Positions 51,321-59,342 are shown, counted from the stretch's first letter. The stretch: DNA of 64,000 nt from an uncultured Geobacter sp. (GCA_903915655.1 CAIWTU010000007.1:48176-112175), one strand, 5' to 3'. Notes: generated by a model not told the origin, from the sequence alone. A program made the numbers and translations.

Positions 51321-51683
51321 TTAAAAGGGGGCAGATCTTTCTGCCGAAGCCAGAACCTTTTCTTTCCCATTTTTCAAGACGGTAGCAATTAAATTAAATA
51401 GCTGATTTGTTTTTTGGTCAAAATTGGTAAATTCACCAGTGTACATTTTACTCGCTATTGCGGATGCCCATCTGCCAAAAGTCTGCTTCCCCACGTCATA
51501 ATCTAGTAATTTGGGAAGGTTGTTTGAATCGTCAGTAGTTAAACTCCCTGTTTCTATCTTTTGCAAATCGGTATTGAGCATGCTGACTGCCTGTTCCAGC
51601 GTAAAAGGAACGGCTTGTGAGTAGCTTGGAACTAAAACAAAGAAGCATCCTAAAAACAGGACTAAAAGAACTTGCTCCTTCAT
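51321..51683 (-). CDS. Small secreted protein of unknown function, controlled by c-di-GMP-I-type riboswitch
   Basis: A 120-residue exported protein starting at ATG 51683, preceded by GGAGGTAAAGATC. A signal peptide (EQVLLVLFLGCFFVLVPSYSQA) is followed by about 96 mature residues with no cysteine (AVPFTLEQAVSMLNTDLQK...). The rest is polar, with helical stretches (GKQTFGRWASAIASKMY, FNLIATVLKNGKEKVLASA). No known domain is recognised. The gene has its own promoter and riboswitch leader upstream. Its function is probably tied to c-di-GMP-regulated surface behaviour; this is inference. Confidence 0.8.
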   Translation of the reverse strand: MKEQVLLVLFLGCFFVLVPSYSQAVPFTLEQAVSMLNTDLQKIETGSLTTDDSNNLPKLLDYDVGKQTFGRWASAIASKMYTGEFTNFDQKTNQLFNLIATVLKNGKEKVLASAERSAPF

Positions 51684-51814
51684 GATCTTTACCTCCATTT
51701 TTGTGGTTTCTGATAAGTAATTTACCAGCAATTTACGATGAATCGCCATCAACGCGTCGAACAGGAATGTTTATTAACGTGTGGCTTATACAAACCGCTA
51801 AACAAAAATAAAAA

Positions 51815-51867
51815 GGCCAGACTGCTTGGGTACACCCTTTGCGGAAGGTGCTCCCGGCAGCCCGGCC
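51815..51867 (-). terminator. Riboswitch expression-platform terminator
   Basis: On the minus strand GGCCGGGCTGC (51867-51857) pairs fully with GCAGTCTGGCC (51825-51815), nine Watson-Crick and two G-U pairs, followed by TTTTTATTTTTG. The 5' arm is part of the aptamer's 3' strand, so the aptamer and terminator exclude each other, predicting an ON switch: ligand binding favours transcription. Confidence 0.75.
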
Positions 51868-51950
51868 AACTATTGCATCACGAAGTGTGCAGAAGTTTAA
51901 GTTCCGTGGCTTTCCGTCCCCGGGTTATCCCCGAGTTTGGCAGACAATGT
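51848..51950 (-). ncRNA. c-di-GMP-I (GEMM-I) type riboswitch aptamer
   Basis: The RNA runs GCCAAACTCGGGG, ATAACCCGG, GGACGGAAAGCCACGGAAC, TTAAAC, a variable hairpin (TGCACACTTCGTGATGCA), then ATAGTTGGCCGGGCTGCCGG. This is the GEMM pattern: AAAC, a GNRA-like loop region, GACGCAAAGCC (here GACGGAAAGCC), a CGG block and AGCCGGGNTGCCG. The distance to the gene start is about 165 bases. Whether the ligand is c-di-GMP or cGAMP was not settled. Confidence 0.85.
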
Positions 51951-51962
51951 TAATTACTGCTA

Positions 51963-51991
51963 ATGTTACACATATCCAATTACGGTGTCAA
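51963..51991 (-). promoter_or_regulatory. Sigma-70 promoter for the riboswitch leader
   Basis: On the minus strand a perfect TTGACA (51991-51986), a 17-base spacer and TAACAT (51968-51963), giving a start near 51956, about 10 bases before the aptamer. Confidence 0.75.
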
Positions 51992-52110
51992 GGAAAAAGT
52001 AATTTAATTCGAGAGACCACGCCATCAAAGGCTATCGGGAAAAATCGGACTTGTTGTCATATGTATGCTATACGGAATTTTCGCAATAAGATGGAGAGAT
52101 AACAAAAGGG

Positions 52111-52143
52111 CAAAGAGCCGGGTTAGTCACCTGGCTCTTTTTA
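52111..52143 (+). terminator. Hairpin terminator
   Basis: AAAGAGCCGGGT pairs with ACCTGGCTCTTT (one mismatch), loop TAGTC, then TTT. It reads as a terminator on the plus strand, and more weakly on the minus strand. No plus-strand gene lies upstream, so it may protect the riboswitch transcript region from read-through. Other sequence in 51992-52225 shows nothing except a 13-base direct repeat GAATGAAAGGCTG. Confidence 0.6.
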
Positions 52144-52225
52144 TCATCCCGGCCTTACGCCTCAAATCAGGTCATTCCTGGCATGGCCAAAAAGTATGAA
52201 TGAAAGGCTGAATGAAAGGCTGAAT

Positions 52226-52263
52226 ACAAAAAAGGCACTTACAAGATATCTTGTAAGTGCCTT
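52226..52263 (-). terminator. Perfect 32-base palindrome, terminator of a lost tRNA
   Basis: AAGGCACTTACAAGAT followed at once by its exact complement, then GCCTTTTTTG on the minus strand. It stands 8 bases downstream of a tRNA 3'-end fragment, the usual place of a tRNA terminator. Confidence 0.7.
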
Positions 52264-52270
52264 GAATTGT

Positions 52271-52290
52271 TGGCTCCCCGGGCGGGACGC
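52271..52290 (-). pseudogene. tRNA 3'-end fragment
   Basis: On the minus strand GCGTCCCGCCCGGGGAGCCA: the T-stem 3' strand, 7-base acceptor strand, discriminator G and CCA of a tRNA. The rest of the tRNA is missing; it is replaced by a hairpin sequence. Possible att site remnant. Confidence 0.6.
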
Positions 52291-52332
52291 TCAGCAAAAC
52301 TTTTTTCTTATAAATTCGGTTTTTTGCTGAGC
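52289..52332. repeat. Inverted repeat inserted at the tRNA fragment
   Basis: GCTCAGCAAAA (52289-52299) and its complement TTTTGCTGAGC (52322-52332) surround an AT-rich loop. It sits exactly where the tRNA fragment breaks off. Confidence 0.6.
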
Positions 52333-52385
52333 CCACTCAAGAAGAATCATCCAAGAACGGAGTATAGGTTTCTGAGACTTACTCA

Positions 52386-52556
52386 CTAGTCTACCAACAA
52401 AAAGATGATAGCCAGGTGATCAACGAACCCTGCAAAACTCTCGGCGAACGTTACCCCTTGTACGGTCATGGCGAGGACTGAACCCGGCTGCATGATTACC
52501 AAAGCAGCAAGGAGCAGAATGAAGGATAAAGAGGCATAACGGTAGCAGTTGGTCAT
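52386..52556 (-). pseudogene. Truncated exported protein, chalcone isomerase-like start (tentative)
   Basis: A 56-codon frame with signal peptide (YASLSFILLLAALVIMQPGS) followed by AMTVQGVTFAESFAGFVDHL. The V-GV-F phrase resembles the N-terminus of periplasmic chalcone isomerase-like proteins, but the frame then runs into LAIIFLLVD and stops, where those continue for about 150 residues. ATG 52556 follows GGAGAAGG. It stands at the edge of the tRNA-bounded segment. Confidence 0.4.
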
Positions 52557-52794
52557 GACCTTCTCCATATCGTAGTCACGGATATTATTCTAGCAAGTAG
52601 GGAGTCGTATTCGACACGCCAATCCTTCGAAGAGTTTAAAGTGCGGGAGTTAAGGCTTCTGGTATACTGTTTCGAACGACTACAACCGGAACGATCGATA
52701 TCATGTGTGCGGCGAATAGCGGTTAGGTTTGCCCACGTTTTCCGATCCGACAGCGATCCGTAATCGGGAATCCAATCCTGTCCAGGAAATATAA

Positions 52795-53253
52795 ATGATG
52801 CGGATTGTTCAAGGGGTATTTGCAATGGGAGTTCTAGGAAGCCTGTTGGCGGCCTGTGCTGGAGAGCGGCCGCAAAGCCTGGGAGTGCATGATGGAGCCT
52901 TGGCACCTTGCCCGTTGTCTCCCAACTGCGTTTCCAGTTGTGCAGACGATGAACAGCACCGGATCGATCCCCTCCGGTTCAGCAACGACCCGGCTGTCGC
53001 TTTTGTCCGGCTGAGGAAAATCCTGGCAGGACGCTACGACACCACCTTTGTCCGGGAGGAGAGAAGCTACCTGCGAGTCGAGTTCCGAACTCGGCTTGGC
53101 TTCGTGGATGACGGCGAATTCCTCCTGGAACCCGACGGGGGTTTCATCCACGTCCGCTCCGCATCCCGCCTCGGCTATTCGGATCTGGGCAAGAACCGCG
53201 CTCGAATCGAGGAAATCCGCAGCCGGTTTGCCGTTGCGGAGCGCACAAAGTGA
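52795..53253 (+). CDS. DUF1499 lipoprotein
   Basis: A 152-residue exported lipoprotein; signal peptide with lipobox LAAC, then DUF1499 motifs: CPLSPNCVSSCADDEQHRID near the N-terminus and RSASRLGYSDLGKNRARIEE at the end. Function of the family is unknown; members often occur with photolyase and stress genes. It starts MMRIVQG, where the second ATG may also be used. It is convergent with the epimerase-like gene. Confidence 0.85.
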   Translation: MMRIVQGVFAMGVLGSLLAACAGERPQSLGVHDGALAPCPLSPNCVSSCADDEQHRIDPLRFSNDPAVAFVRLRKILAGRYDTTFVREERSYLRVEFRTRLGFVDDGEFLLEPDGGFIHVRSASRLGYSDLGKNRARIEEIRSRFAVAERTK

Positions 53254-53276
53254 CGGCCATCGGAGGGTGAAACCGG

Positions 53277-54194
53277 TCAGGAGCAGGCTCCCGGACGATC
53301 CTCGTCCAAGGTACGCCGGAGCGCCTCGTCGAAGGGCGTCAGCGGGAAGGGAAGCAGGTCCCGCAGGAGGGTGTCGCGACAAACCACCTCGTTGCGCAGC
53401 CCCTCGATCAGCGGCATGGAGATGGAGGGCTTGACAGGTGTCACCAGCCCCACCCAGTAGGAGGAGAGCTTCGGCGTCAACAGGGGGACCGGCACGATCA
53501 GCAACCGCTTGCCATGCAGCCGGGCGAAGCACTCCATCATCTGACGGTAGCTGAGTATTTCAGGTCCGCCGATGTCGAAGGTTCCGCCTGAAGTGCGTTC
53601 ATCACGGAGACACCCCAACAGGTAATTGATGACATCAGCGACGGCTATGGGCTGGCACTTGGTGGAGACCCACCGGGGGGTGATCATCACCGGCAACCTA
53701 TCGACCAGTGCCTTGATGATCTCGTAGGATGCCCCACCTGCACCGATGATGATAGCCGCACGCAGGACCGTGGTGGACAATCGGCCGCTCCGCAGTATTT
53801 CCGCCACCTCCCGCCTGCTGGCCAGGTGTTCGGAGAGGCCGCTGCCGGTTTCACCGAGGCCGCCCAGGTAAATGACCCTGCGCAAGCCCGACTTGTCCGC
53901 AGCGGTCACAAAGTTTTCAGCTGCCTGCCGGTCACGCTGCTCGAAACCGGTCCGGCCGGCCGCTAGGGAGTGCACCAGGTAGAAGGCGGTATCGACCCCG
54001 GCAAGGGCTGCGTCCAGCGAAAGCGGCTCCAGAAGGTCCGCGACCACCTCCTCCACGCCTTCAGGTACGGCGGCTTCAGGACGACGCACCATGGCGCGAA
54101 CCCGGAAGCCCTCATCCGCGAGTGCGGATACCAGTCTCCTCCCGATGAATCCGGTTGCACCGGTTACCAAGACCGTCCCTCTGCTCGGCTCCAT
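53277..54194 (-). CDS. NAD(P)-binding epimerase-like oxidoreductase (NmrA/SDR-a5 type)
   Basis: A 305-residue atypical short-chain dehydrogenase. I start it at ATG 54194, which follows AGGGGG; a GTG at 54209 is possible. The N-terminal dinucleotide motif VLVTGATGFIGRRLVSALA, the strand FYLVHSL, and YLGGLGE are visible; the active-site YxxxK is not evident (it reads HLASRREV), as in NDUFA9-like/NmrA-like members. Substrate unknown. It is divergent from the following gene and in the photolyase-bearing segment. Confidence 0.85.
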   Translation of the reverse strand: MEPSRGTVLVTGATGFIGRRLVSALADEGFRVRAMVRRPEAAVPEGVEEVVADLLEPLSLDAALAGVDTAFYLVHSLAAGRTGFEQRDRQAAENFVTAADKSGLRRVIYLGGLGETGSGLSEHLASRREVAEILRSGRLSTTVLRAAIIIGAGGASYEIIKALVDRLPVMITPRWVSTKCQPIAVADVINYLLGCLRDERTSGGTFDIGGPEILSYRQMMECFARLHGKRLLIVPVPLLTPKLSSYWVGLVTPVKPSISMPLIEGLRNEVVCRDTLLRDLLPFPLTPFDEALRRTLDEDRPGACS

Positions 54195-54226
54195 GGTTTT
54201 CCCCCTCACGAGCTGTATGGTAACAA

Positions 54227-54234
54227 GTGTACAC
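54227..54234. promoter_or_regulatory. Possible regulator site in divergent promoter
   Basis: GTGTACAC, a perfect 8-base palindrome, lies 32 bases upstream of the epimerase-like gene start, with TGTATG 14 bases to its left. TGTACA-type elements are bound by MerR-like light regulators (LitR/CarH) in some bacteria; a link here is inference only. Confidence 0.25.
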
Positions 54235-54338
54235 GATAATTTCGGAATTGGCTGGCACGTCCTTCACGGAAGTGAGAGAATTGCGGATGGTGAAAGGCAC
54301 CGGCCCGCCAATGCACTATTCCAGGAATGGAGTATCCC

Positions 54339-54884
54339 ATGGGGAGAAAGATCATACCGCACAACCGGATTACCAGTGAAGACATCATTCTGGGGGATTC
54401 CTCGGTCGTTTCCCGGCAATGGGTCCAACTCCCTGCCGGCGGTGCACTTCCAACGCCGGAGCAGATGCTGGAGAGATATCTCGTGTTCCTGCGCCGTTGC
54501 ACTCTCTCCCTCGTTCGTCCGGTCGCGGCCAGAGGCGGGATAGCCTTCAAGCTGGCATGCGTGCACCATCCGCTCCTGCTATTCGCTCCACCGGAAAGTT
54601 TCCGGGATGGCGCAAGCCGTTCAGCGGCGCTCCGCATTCAAGGCGGATTGCTGGTACAGGAACGCGAATGCGGCCGGGGCATGCTCACCTTTACCGTTTC
54701 CCCCCTACCGGACGGGGTGGAACTGGGCGTCCAGGTCGCCGACTACTGCCCGCTTCTGCTGGGCGGCCCGGGACCGTCCCGGCTCCGGAGCCGGTTGTAC
54801 CGCTCAACCCAGGCCATTGTCCACCGGCTGATTAACGTAAAGTTTCTCGACCACCTGTGCCGAAACCTGGACAGAGGTGAATAG
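54339..54884 (+). CDS. Hypothetical protein, 181 residues
   Basis: Unrecognised. Start at ATG 54339 (MGRKIIPHNRITSEDI), 6 bases after GGAG; an ATG at 54327 would lie before the ribosome site. A soluble protein, beta-rich in the first 120 residues, with a short basic stretch near the end (RLRSRLYRSTQAIVHRLINV). GC-rich codons. It diverges from the epimerase-like gene across 144 bases. No signal peptide or membrane segment is seen. Confidence 0.6.
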   Translation: MGRKIIPHNRITSEDIILGDSSVVSRQWVQLPAGGALPTPEQMLERYLVFLRRCTLSLVRPVAARGGIAFKLACVHHPLLLFAPPESFRDGASRSAALRIQGGLLVQERECGRGMLTFTVSPLPDGVELGVQVADYCPLLLGGPGPSRLRSRLYRSTQAIVHRLINVKFLDHLCRNLDRGE

Positions 54885-55114
54885 ATTACATGAGAAGAGG
54901 AAGGGCAACTTTAGTGGCAGTATAACGAGGCATCAGGGAAGTTAGGATATGGAAGGTACCGATGGGTACCTTGAGGTTTCGAACGAGCAGTAACCCTGCA
55001 GAAAAACCCCGCAATAGTTTTTCAATAGCCTGTTGAGAAAGGTGCCTTGGTTTTGACCGAAAACACGGTACAAATCTTACCAGACAAGCATGAGCCCGCT
55101 TGAGATGATATCGC

Positions 55115-55530
55115 ATGATCAGGCAATTGTGTAACACCCTCGTCTTTCTGTTTCTGGCAGCAGGTTGCAGTTCTTCGCTCGCTCCGCTCAAGACCGTCGA
55201 AAAAGTTGACCTGCCCCGGTTCATGGGAGATTGGCATGTAATCGCCACTATCCCGTCCTTCATCGAAAAGGGTGCTACTACGGGGTTGAGTCCTATCGGA
55301 TCGATCAAGACGGCACTATCGCCGCAACATTTACCTTTCGGAAAGGCGGGTTCGACGGCTCGGTAAAGACCTGCACCTCCCGCGGATTTGTGCGGAATAC
55401 GACACCCAATGCCGTATGGGGCAGGCAGTTCATCTGGTCGTTCAAGGCCGAGTATTTCACCATCTATCTGAACGAAACTTTGCCGCGACTCTCAATGTCT
55501 CCTTGTCCTGGCTGAATCAGTTAGCACCTG
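55115..55530 (+). pseudogene. Lipocalin (Blc-like) lipoprotein, two frameshifts
   Basis: A decayed outer-membrane lipocalin. Frame 1 gives a lipobox signal peptide (LVFLFLAAGC) and the lipocalin strand VDLPRFMGDWHVIATIPSFI with the GxW motif. At about 55270 the frame shifts to YYGVESYRIDQDGTIAATFT, FRKGGFDG and NAVWGRQFIWSFKAEYFTIY. At about 55478 another shift gives NFAATLNVSLSW. All pieces match the Blc family in order, so this was one gene. The 3' end meets the SOUL gene. Region 54885-55114 has no gene. Confidence 0.8.
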
Positions 55531-56146
55531 CAGCTACCGGAATCAGGATCTCATTGCGCCGCATAAACCAGAGAGTAAAAGGTGGGTTATACCGTGCCCA
55601 GACCGCTTCACCGGTAACGGTATAGCGGTTGTCTTTTATCCATTTTTCCAGTTTTTCTCTGTGGAGCAGATACTTCTCCTCACTCCAGAAACCGGAATAG
55701 CGAACGACTGCTAACCGGCGAGCAGGAACCTGCCGCAACTTGATATTTGTATCATCAGGAATAGGCAGGGTTTCCATAGTGTATGAGGCCGGCATCATAA
55801 AACCGACGGCCCACTTTCCCTGTATACTCTGTTGACTGACCGGAGCGGTCATAGATATTTTCTCTCCCTTGTGTTCCTGCGAAACAGGAACCGTCATAGC
55901 AATCTTGTCGCGTGATTTGTTGTCGCCGGAGATGTAACGAAAAAGCGGCCTGAAGGCCTTGTTACCCGCATCCTCCAGTTCTCCATCAACAATGATTTCG
56001 GCCAAAATCTGGGGCGGGTATTCGCGCAATTCAAAGATATCGTCTGCTTTCAGAACAGTGTAAGGGGCTTCTTCTGTTGCCATGGCAATGTTCGCTCCTG
56101 TAATCAGCAGTACTACTATGACAGCGATGAGTCTGATCAGTTTCAT
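55517..56146 (-). CDS. SOUL haem-binding family protein
   Basis: A 209-residue exported protein from ATG 56146 with signal peptide (LIAVIVVLLITGANIAMA). The SOUL/HBP fold is clear: YTVLKADDIFELREYPPQIL, AFRPLFRYISGDNKS, IAMTVPVSQEHKGEKISMTA, GFMMPASYTMETLPIPDDT. These proteins bind haem or tetrapyrroles. The in-frame extension to 56233 is ignored because its residues do not look like a start. In some bacteria SOUL genes lie near photolyase genes. Confidence 0.9.
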   Translation of the reverse strand: MKLIRLIAVIVVLLITGANIAMATEEAPYTVLKADDIFELREYPPQILAEIIVDGELEDAGNKAFRPLFRYISGDNKSRDKIAMTVPVSQEHKGEKISMTAPVSQQSIQGKWAVGFMMPASYTMETLPIPDDTNIKLRQVPARRLAVVRYSGFWSEEKYLLHREKLEKWIKDNRYTVTGEAVWARYNPPFTLWFMRRNEILIPVAAGAN

Positions 56147-56397
56147 TTCCAGCACCTTGTACGTTTGGGGTAAAAAAAGAGGAAGGTCACTTTGATTTGC
56201 CTGTTCTGAATGAATTTTCAATAAGAACTTCATCCATTAGAGTAATTTGTACAAAAAATGTGATAATGTTACATGGAATCATCGCAACCTTCAATACTTA
56301 GAAGCGGCACCGAAAACGTCATCTGCAGCCGGCTGGCACAGAAGATGCCGGATGAGGATTTGTCTGTACGATGCATAATACAGGAGAAACCACATCA

Positions 56398-56850
56398 ATG
56401 AACAACACCGCTCAAAACAATATTATCCTCCGAAAACTCTGCGAAGGTCAACCCTTGGCCGTACTGGCCACTGACGCCGGGAACGGTCCCTATGCCAGCC
56501 TAGTGGCGGTGGCCGTCACCCCGGACCTGCATCAGCTGTTTTTCACCACACTCCGTGCCACACGAAAATGGGCCAATCTGACCGGGAACCGTCACGTATC
56601 CCTCCTGATTGACAACCGCAGTAACCATGTGAGCGATTTCAGCCGGGCGGCAGCCGCCACCATCCTCGGTAGTGCCGAGGAATTGAGCGGAGCAGAGTTG
56701 GAGTGCGGACTGGCAATATTCCTTGATCGCCATCCGCACCTGGCTGAGTTCACCGCGTCACCGAGCTGCGCACTGTTCCGGGTGCAGATATCGAGTATCT
56801 ACCTGGTGACACGTTTTCAGAACGTCATGGAATTTCACTTTTCACCATGA
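56398..56850 (+). CDS. Pyridoxamine 5'-phosphate oxidase-like FMN-binding split-barrel protein
   Basis: A 150-residue protein of the PNPOx/HugZ-like split barrel group that binds FMN or F420: LAVLATDAGNGPYASLVAVA, FFTTLRATRKWANLTGNRHV and SLLIDNRSN are family segments. Start at ATG 56398 (MNNTAQNN) rather than 56371, since an AGGAG lies between. It overlaps the next short gene by 4 bases and lies 200 bases upstream of the photolyase gene. Confidence 0.82.
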   Translation: MNNTAQNNIILRKLCEGQPLAVLATDAGNGPYASLVAVAVTPDLHQLFFTTLRATRKWANLTGNRHVSLLIDNRSNHVSDFSRAAAATILGSAEELSGAELECGLAIFLDRHPHLAEFTASPSCALFRVQISSIYLVTRFQNVMEFHFSP

Positions 56851-57041
56851 ACCATCTGTCCAACCTCGTCATCAACCTGGCGGAATTGACCGCCGGCGAC
56901 CTGCTGGCGGTGGAGGGGTATCTGGGCATCGTCAACCATGGAAAATGGAGGAACTGTTTGACGGCCATCTACCTGCAGTCCGCCTTTCCACAAACTCAGA
57001 CGATAGCCTGCAGCGCGTTGAATAGATTTGAACCGGAATAA
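56847..57041 (+). CDS. Small hypothetical protein between the split-barrel and photolyase genes
   Basis: A 64-residue frame (MNHLSNLVINLAELTAGDLL...) sharing ATGA with the gene before it and ending 5 bases before the photolyase start, the layout of a translationally coupled operon. Unrecognised family. It may be real or the C-terminal part of a decayed gene. Confidence 0.45.
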   Translation: MNHLSNLVINLAELTAGDLLAVEGYLGIVNHGKWRNCLTAIYLQSAFPQTQTIACSALNRFEPE

Positions 57042-57046
57042 CGACT

Positions 57047-58396
57047 ATGAATATTCATCCGCTTCGCATCAATTGCCGCAACCAGATTTCCGAATCAGCT
57101 GGAGCGGTTGTCTATTGGATGAGCCGCGACCAGCGTGTAGCCGACAACTGGGCGTTACTCCATGCACAGAACCTGGCGTTGAAACGGCAGGCGCCCCTGG
57201 CGGTTGTGTTTACCCTTGCAGATGGATTTCTTGGTGCACCCCTGCGCCATTTCGGTTTCATGCTGCGAGGCCTGGTTCAGGTTGCCGAGCGGCTACGGGA
57301 CCTGGGTATCTGTTTTATCCTGCTGCGCGGCAACCCGCCCGATGAAATATGTCGCTTCATACAGCAGCATCAGGTCGGCGTGCTGATAACAGATTTTGAT
57401 CCTCTCAGCATCAAGCGCAGCTGGCATGATCAGGTGGCACGGAGCGTCTCCGTCTCACACATCGAAGTGGATGCCCACAACATCGTACCATGCCACATCG
57501 CTTCAACCAAACAGGAGTATGGCGCCTACACCATCCGGCCGAAAATTCATCGGCAGCTTCCGGATTTTCTCGTTGAATTCCCACCCGTCTCAAAACATCC
57601 ATTTCCATGGCCATCACCGGTTAACCACTTCGATGTTGACACAACCTTGTCCAGCTTACCGGTTGACCGATCTGTAGCAGAGATCGGCTGGCTTACACCA
57701 GGGGAAAAGGGTGGTAGCGCACGACTTGATGACTTCATCAAAAACGGTCTTGCTTCTTACGAAACAGCGCGCAACGATCCCTGCCGTCACGGTCAGTCCG
57801 GATTATCTCCCTGGCTGCACTTTGGGCAGATTTCAGCGCAACGGGTTGCGCTGGAAGTTTCACGTCAATTGAATACTTCACCTTCTAGCGGAACATTTCT
57901 GGAGGAGTTGATCGTACGACGGGAACTAGCCGACAATTTCTGTCTCTATAACAGAAGCTATGACCGGGTTGAAGGATTCCCGGAATGGGCTCAAAGTACG
58001 ATTGCGGAACATCGTCATGACCCGCGGGAGTACCTCTATTCGCCGGAACAGCTGGAAACGGCCCAGACACATGACCCGCTCTGGAATGCCGCCCAACTGA
58101 CGATGGTCAACACCGGAACGATGCATGGCTACCTGCGGATGTACTGGGCCAAAAAGATTCTGGAGTGGTCACCCTCGCCTGAAGATGCCATGTCAACAGC
58201 TATCATGCTTAACGATCGCTATCAGCTGGACGGTCGCGACCCCAACGGTTATGCAGGAATCGCCTGGAGTATCGGTGGAGTGCATGACCGGCCCTGGGGA
58301 GAACGCCCGGTTTTTGGAAAAATTCGCTACATGAACTACAATGGATGCCGGCGAAAGTTCGATGTGGCAGAATATATCAAAAGGCACAGCTATTGA
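57047..58396 (+). CDS. phr: Class II CPD DNA photolyase
   Basis: Light-driven repair of cyclobutane pyrimidine dimers with FADH-. It has 449 residues. The class II signature is clear: YWMSRDQRVADNWALLHAQN (start), the antenna-like N-terminal domain, GLSPWLHFGQISAQRVALEV, LEELIVRRELADNFCLYN and THDPLWNAAQLTMVNTGTMH followed by GYLRMYWAKKILEW in the FAD domain. It is the last gene of the plus-strand group beginning at 56398. A photolyase in an anaerobe implies exposure to light at some point; its presence in a tRNA-bounded segment suggests acquisition by transfer. Confidence 0.95.
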   Translation: MNIHPLRINCRNQISESAGAVVYWMSRDQRVADNWALLHAQNLALKRQAPLAVVFTLADGFLGAPLRHFGFMLRGLVQVAERLRDLGICFILLRGNPPDEICRFIQQHQVGVLITDFDPLSIKRSWHDQVARSVSVSHIEVDAHNIVPCHIASTKQEYGAYTIRPKIHRQLPDFLVEFPPVSKHPFPWPSPVNHFDVDTTLSSLPVDRSVAEIGWLTPGEKGGSARLDDFIKNGLASYETARNDPCRHGQSGLSPWLHFGQISAQRVALEVSRQLNTSPSSGTFLEELIVRRELADNFCLYNRSYDRVEGFPEWAQSTIAEHRHDPREYLYSPEQLETAQTHDPLWNAAQLTMVNTGTMHGYLRMYWAKKILEWSPSPEDAMSTAIMLNDRYQLDGRDPNGYAGIAWSIGGVHDRPWGERPVFGKIRYMNYNGCRRKFDVAEYIKRHSY

Positions 58397-58775
58397 ACCG
58401 GGTGAGAGAATGAGGCCGATTATCCAAATGAGCGCTGCCTCCGGAAACGTTTACCTGACCGGCTCGTTCATCACCACACAAATCCGCCGCCGCTAGGATA
58501 TTGTCGTGGCCTGAGGACTGCCGCTCGTTCTGGCGACAGCAGTCTCACTAGTCACCGGCAACGTCTATTCAGCGCGCGGCCAGCTGAAATCTGCCCTGGT
58601 GGTGAACTGAATACTTTGACATACTGCGTCCGTTTTGTTTCTACCTGATCTGCAACGGGTTTTATGATAGCTACCCTGAAGTGCTGGGGCCACATTCTCT
58701 GCGGAGCTACAACCTTTATTAGCACGCTGGTGTCGCGGTAGATGCACTAAAAATACGAAACGAAGGAGTTACTTG
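58397..58775. other. Gene-free region with possible decayed coding fragments
   Basis: No intact gene. Short frames such as MSAASGNVYLTGSFITTQIR and LPLVLATAVSLVTGNVYSAR are protein-like but have stops between them, suggesting decay. Nothing recognised. Confidence 0.35.
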
Positions 58776-59147
58776 ATGAATCTTAGCGAACTATTCACCC
58801 ATTCGGGACTGGGAGTGCTGTCCACCTCTTCCGCGGACGGCAAAGTCAACAGCGCAGTCTATGCCCGGCCGCTCGTCATCAACGAAACAACGCTGGTCTG
58901 GGGAATGACAGACAAACGCACCTACGAGAACCTGACCCATAACCGTCACGCGGCCTTCCTGTTTAAGACCAGCTCAGCCGGCTTCAGCGGGGTACGCCTG
59001 GGATTGGAGCTGATCAGGACCGAGGAACAGGGGGATCTGCTGGCGATCATCAAGAAAAACACCGATGAGATTGTCGGACCCGGCGCAGGTGCCGCTGTCA
59101 CCCATGCCGCCTGGTTCAAGGTCACCGAGATGCGACCTTTAATTTGA
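58776..59147 (+). CDS. Second FMN-binding split-barrel (PNPOx-like) protein
   Basis: A 123-residue protein from ATG 58776 (the TTG at 58773 is an alternative), following AAGGAG. LGVLSTSSADGKVNSAVYAR, MTDKRTYENLTHNRHAAFLF and HAAWFKVTEMRPL are family segments. Related to the 56398 gene by fold. Product and cofactor not determined. Confidence 0.85.
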   Translation: MNLSELFTHSGLGVLSTSSADGKVNSAVYARPLVINETTLVWGMTDKRTYENLTHNRHAAFLFKTSSAGFSGVRLGLELIRTEEQGDLLAIIKKNTDEIVGPGAGAAVTHAAWFKVTEMRPLI

Positions 59148-59294
59148 AGTAGTTGACTGCATACTAATGAACGATCCGGGCTGGTGAGAGTTTTGGAGTT
59201 GACGTAGCGACACAAGGTCATGACGCATCACAAAACTGATAACATGCCGATTAAGTTAGGATACTTTGCAGGGTATCTTGGAAGGTTGCAGGGG

Positions 59295-59332
59295 TAAAAA
59301 ATAAGTGGCCGATTTCATTAAAGAAATCGGCC
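59295..59332 (-). terminator. Terminator of a lost tRNA
   Basis: GGCCGATTTC pairs with GAAATCGGCC (loop 6) and on the minus strand is followed by ACTTATTTTTT. It stands 11 bases downstream of the tRNA fragment at 59343. Confidence 0.8.
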
Positions 59333-59342
59333 ATCTCGACTT

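Noticed and set aside
54886..55308. Minus-strand frame of 140 codons
   Set aside because: Antisense to the lipocalin; no ribosome site and no family.
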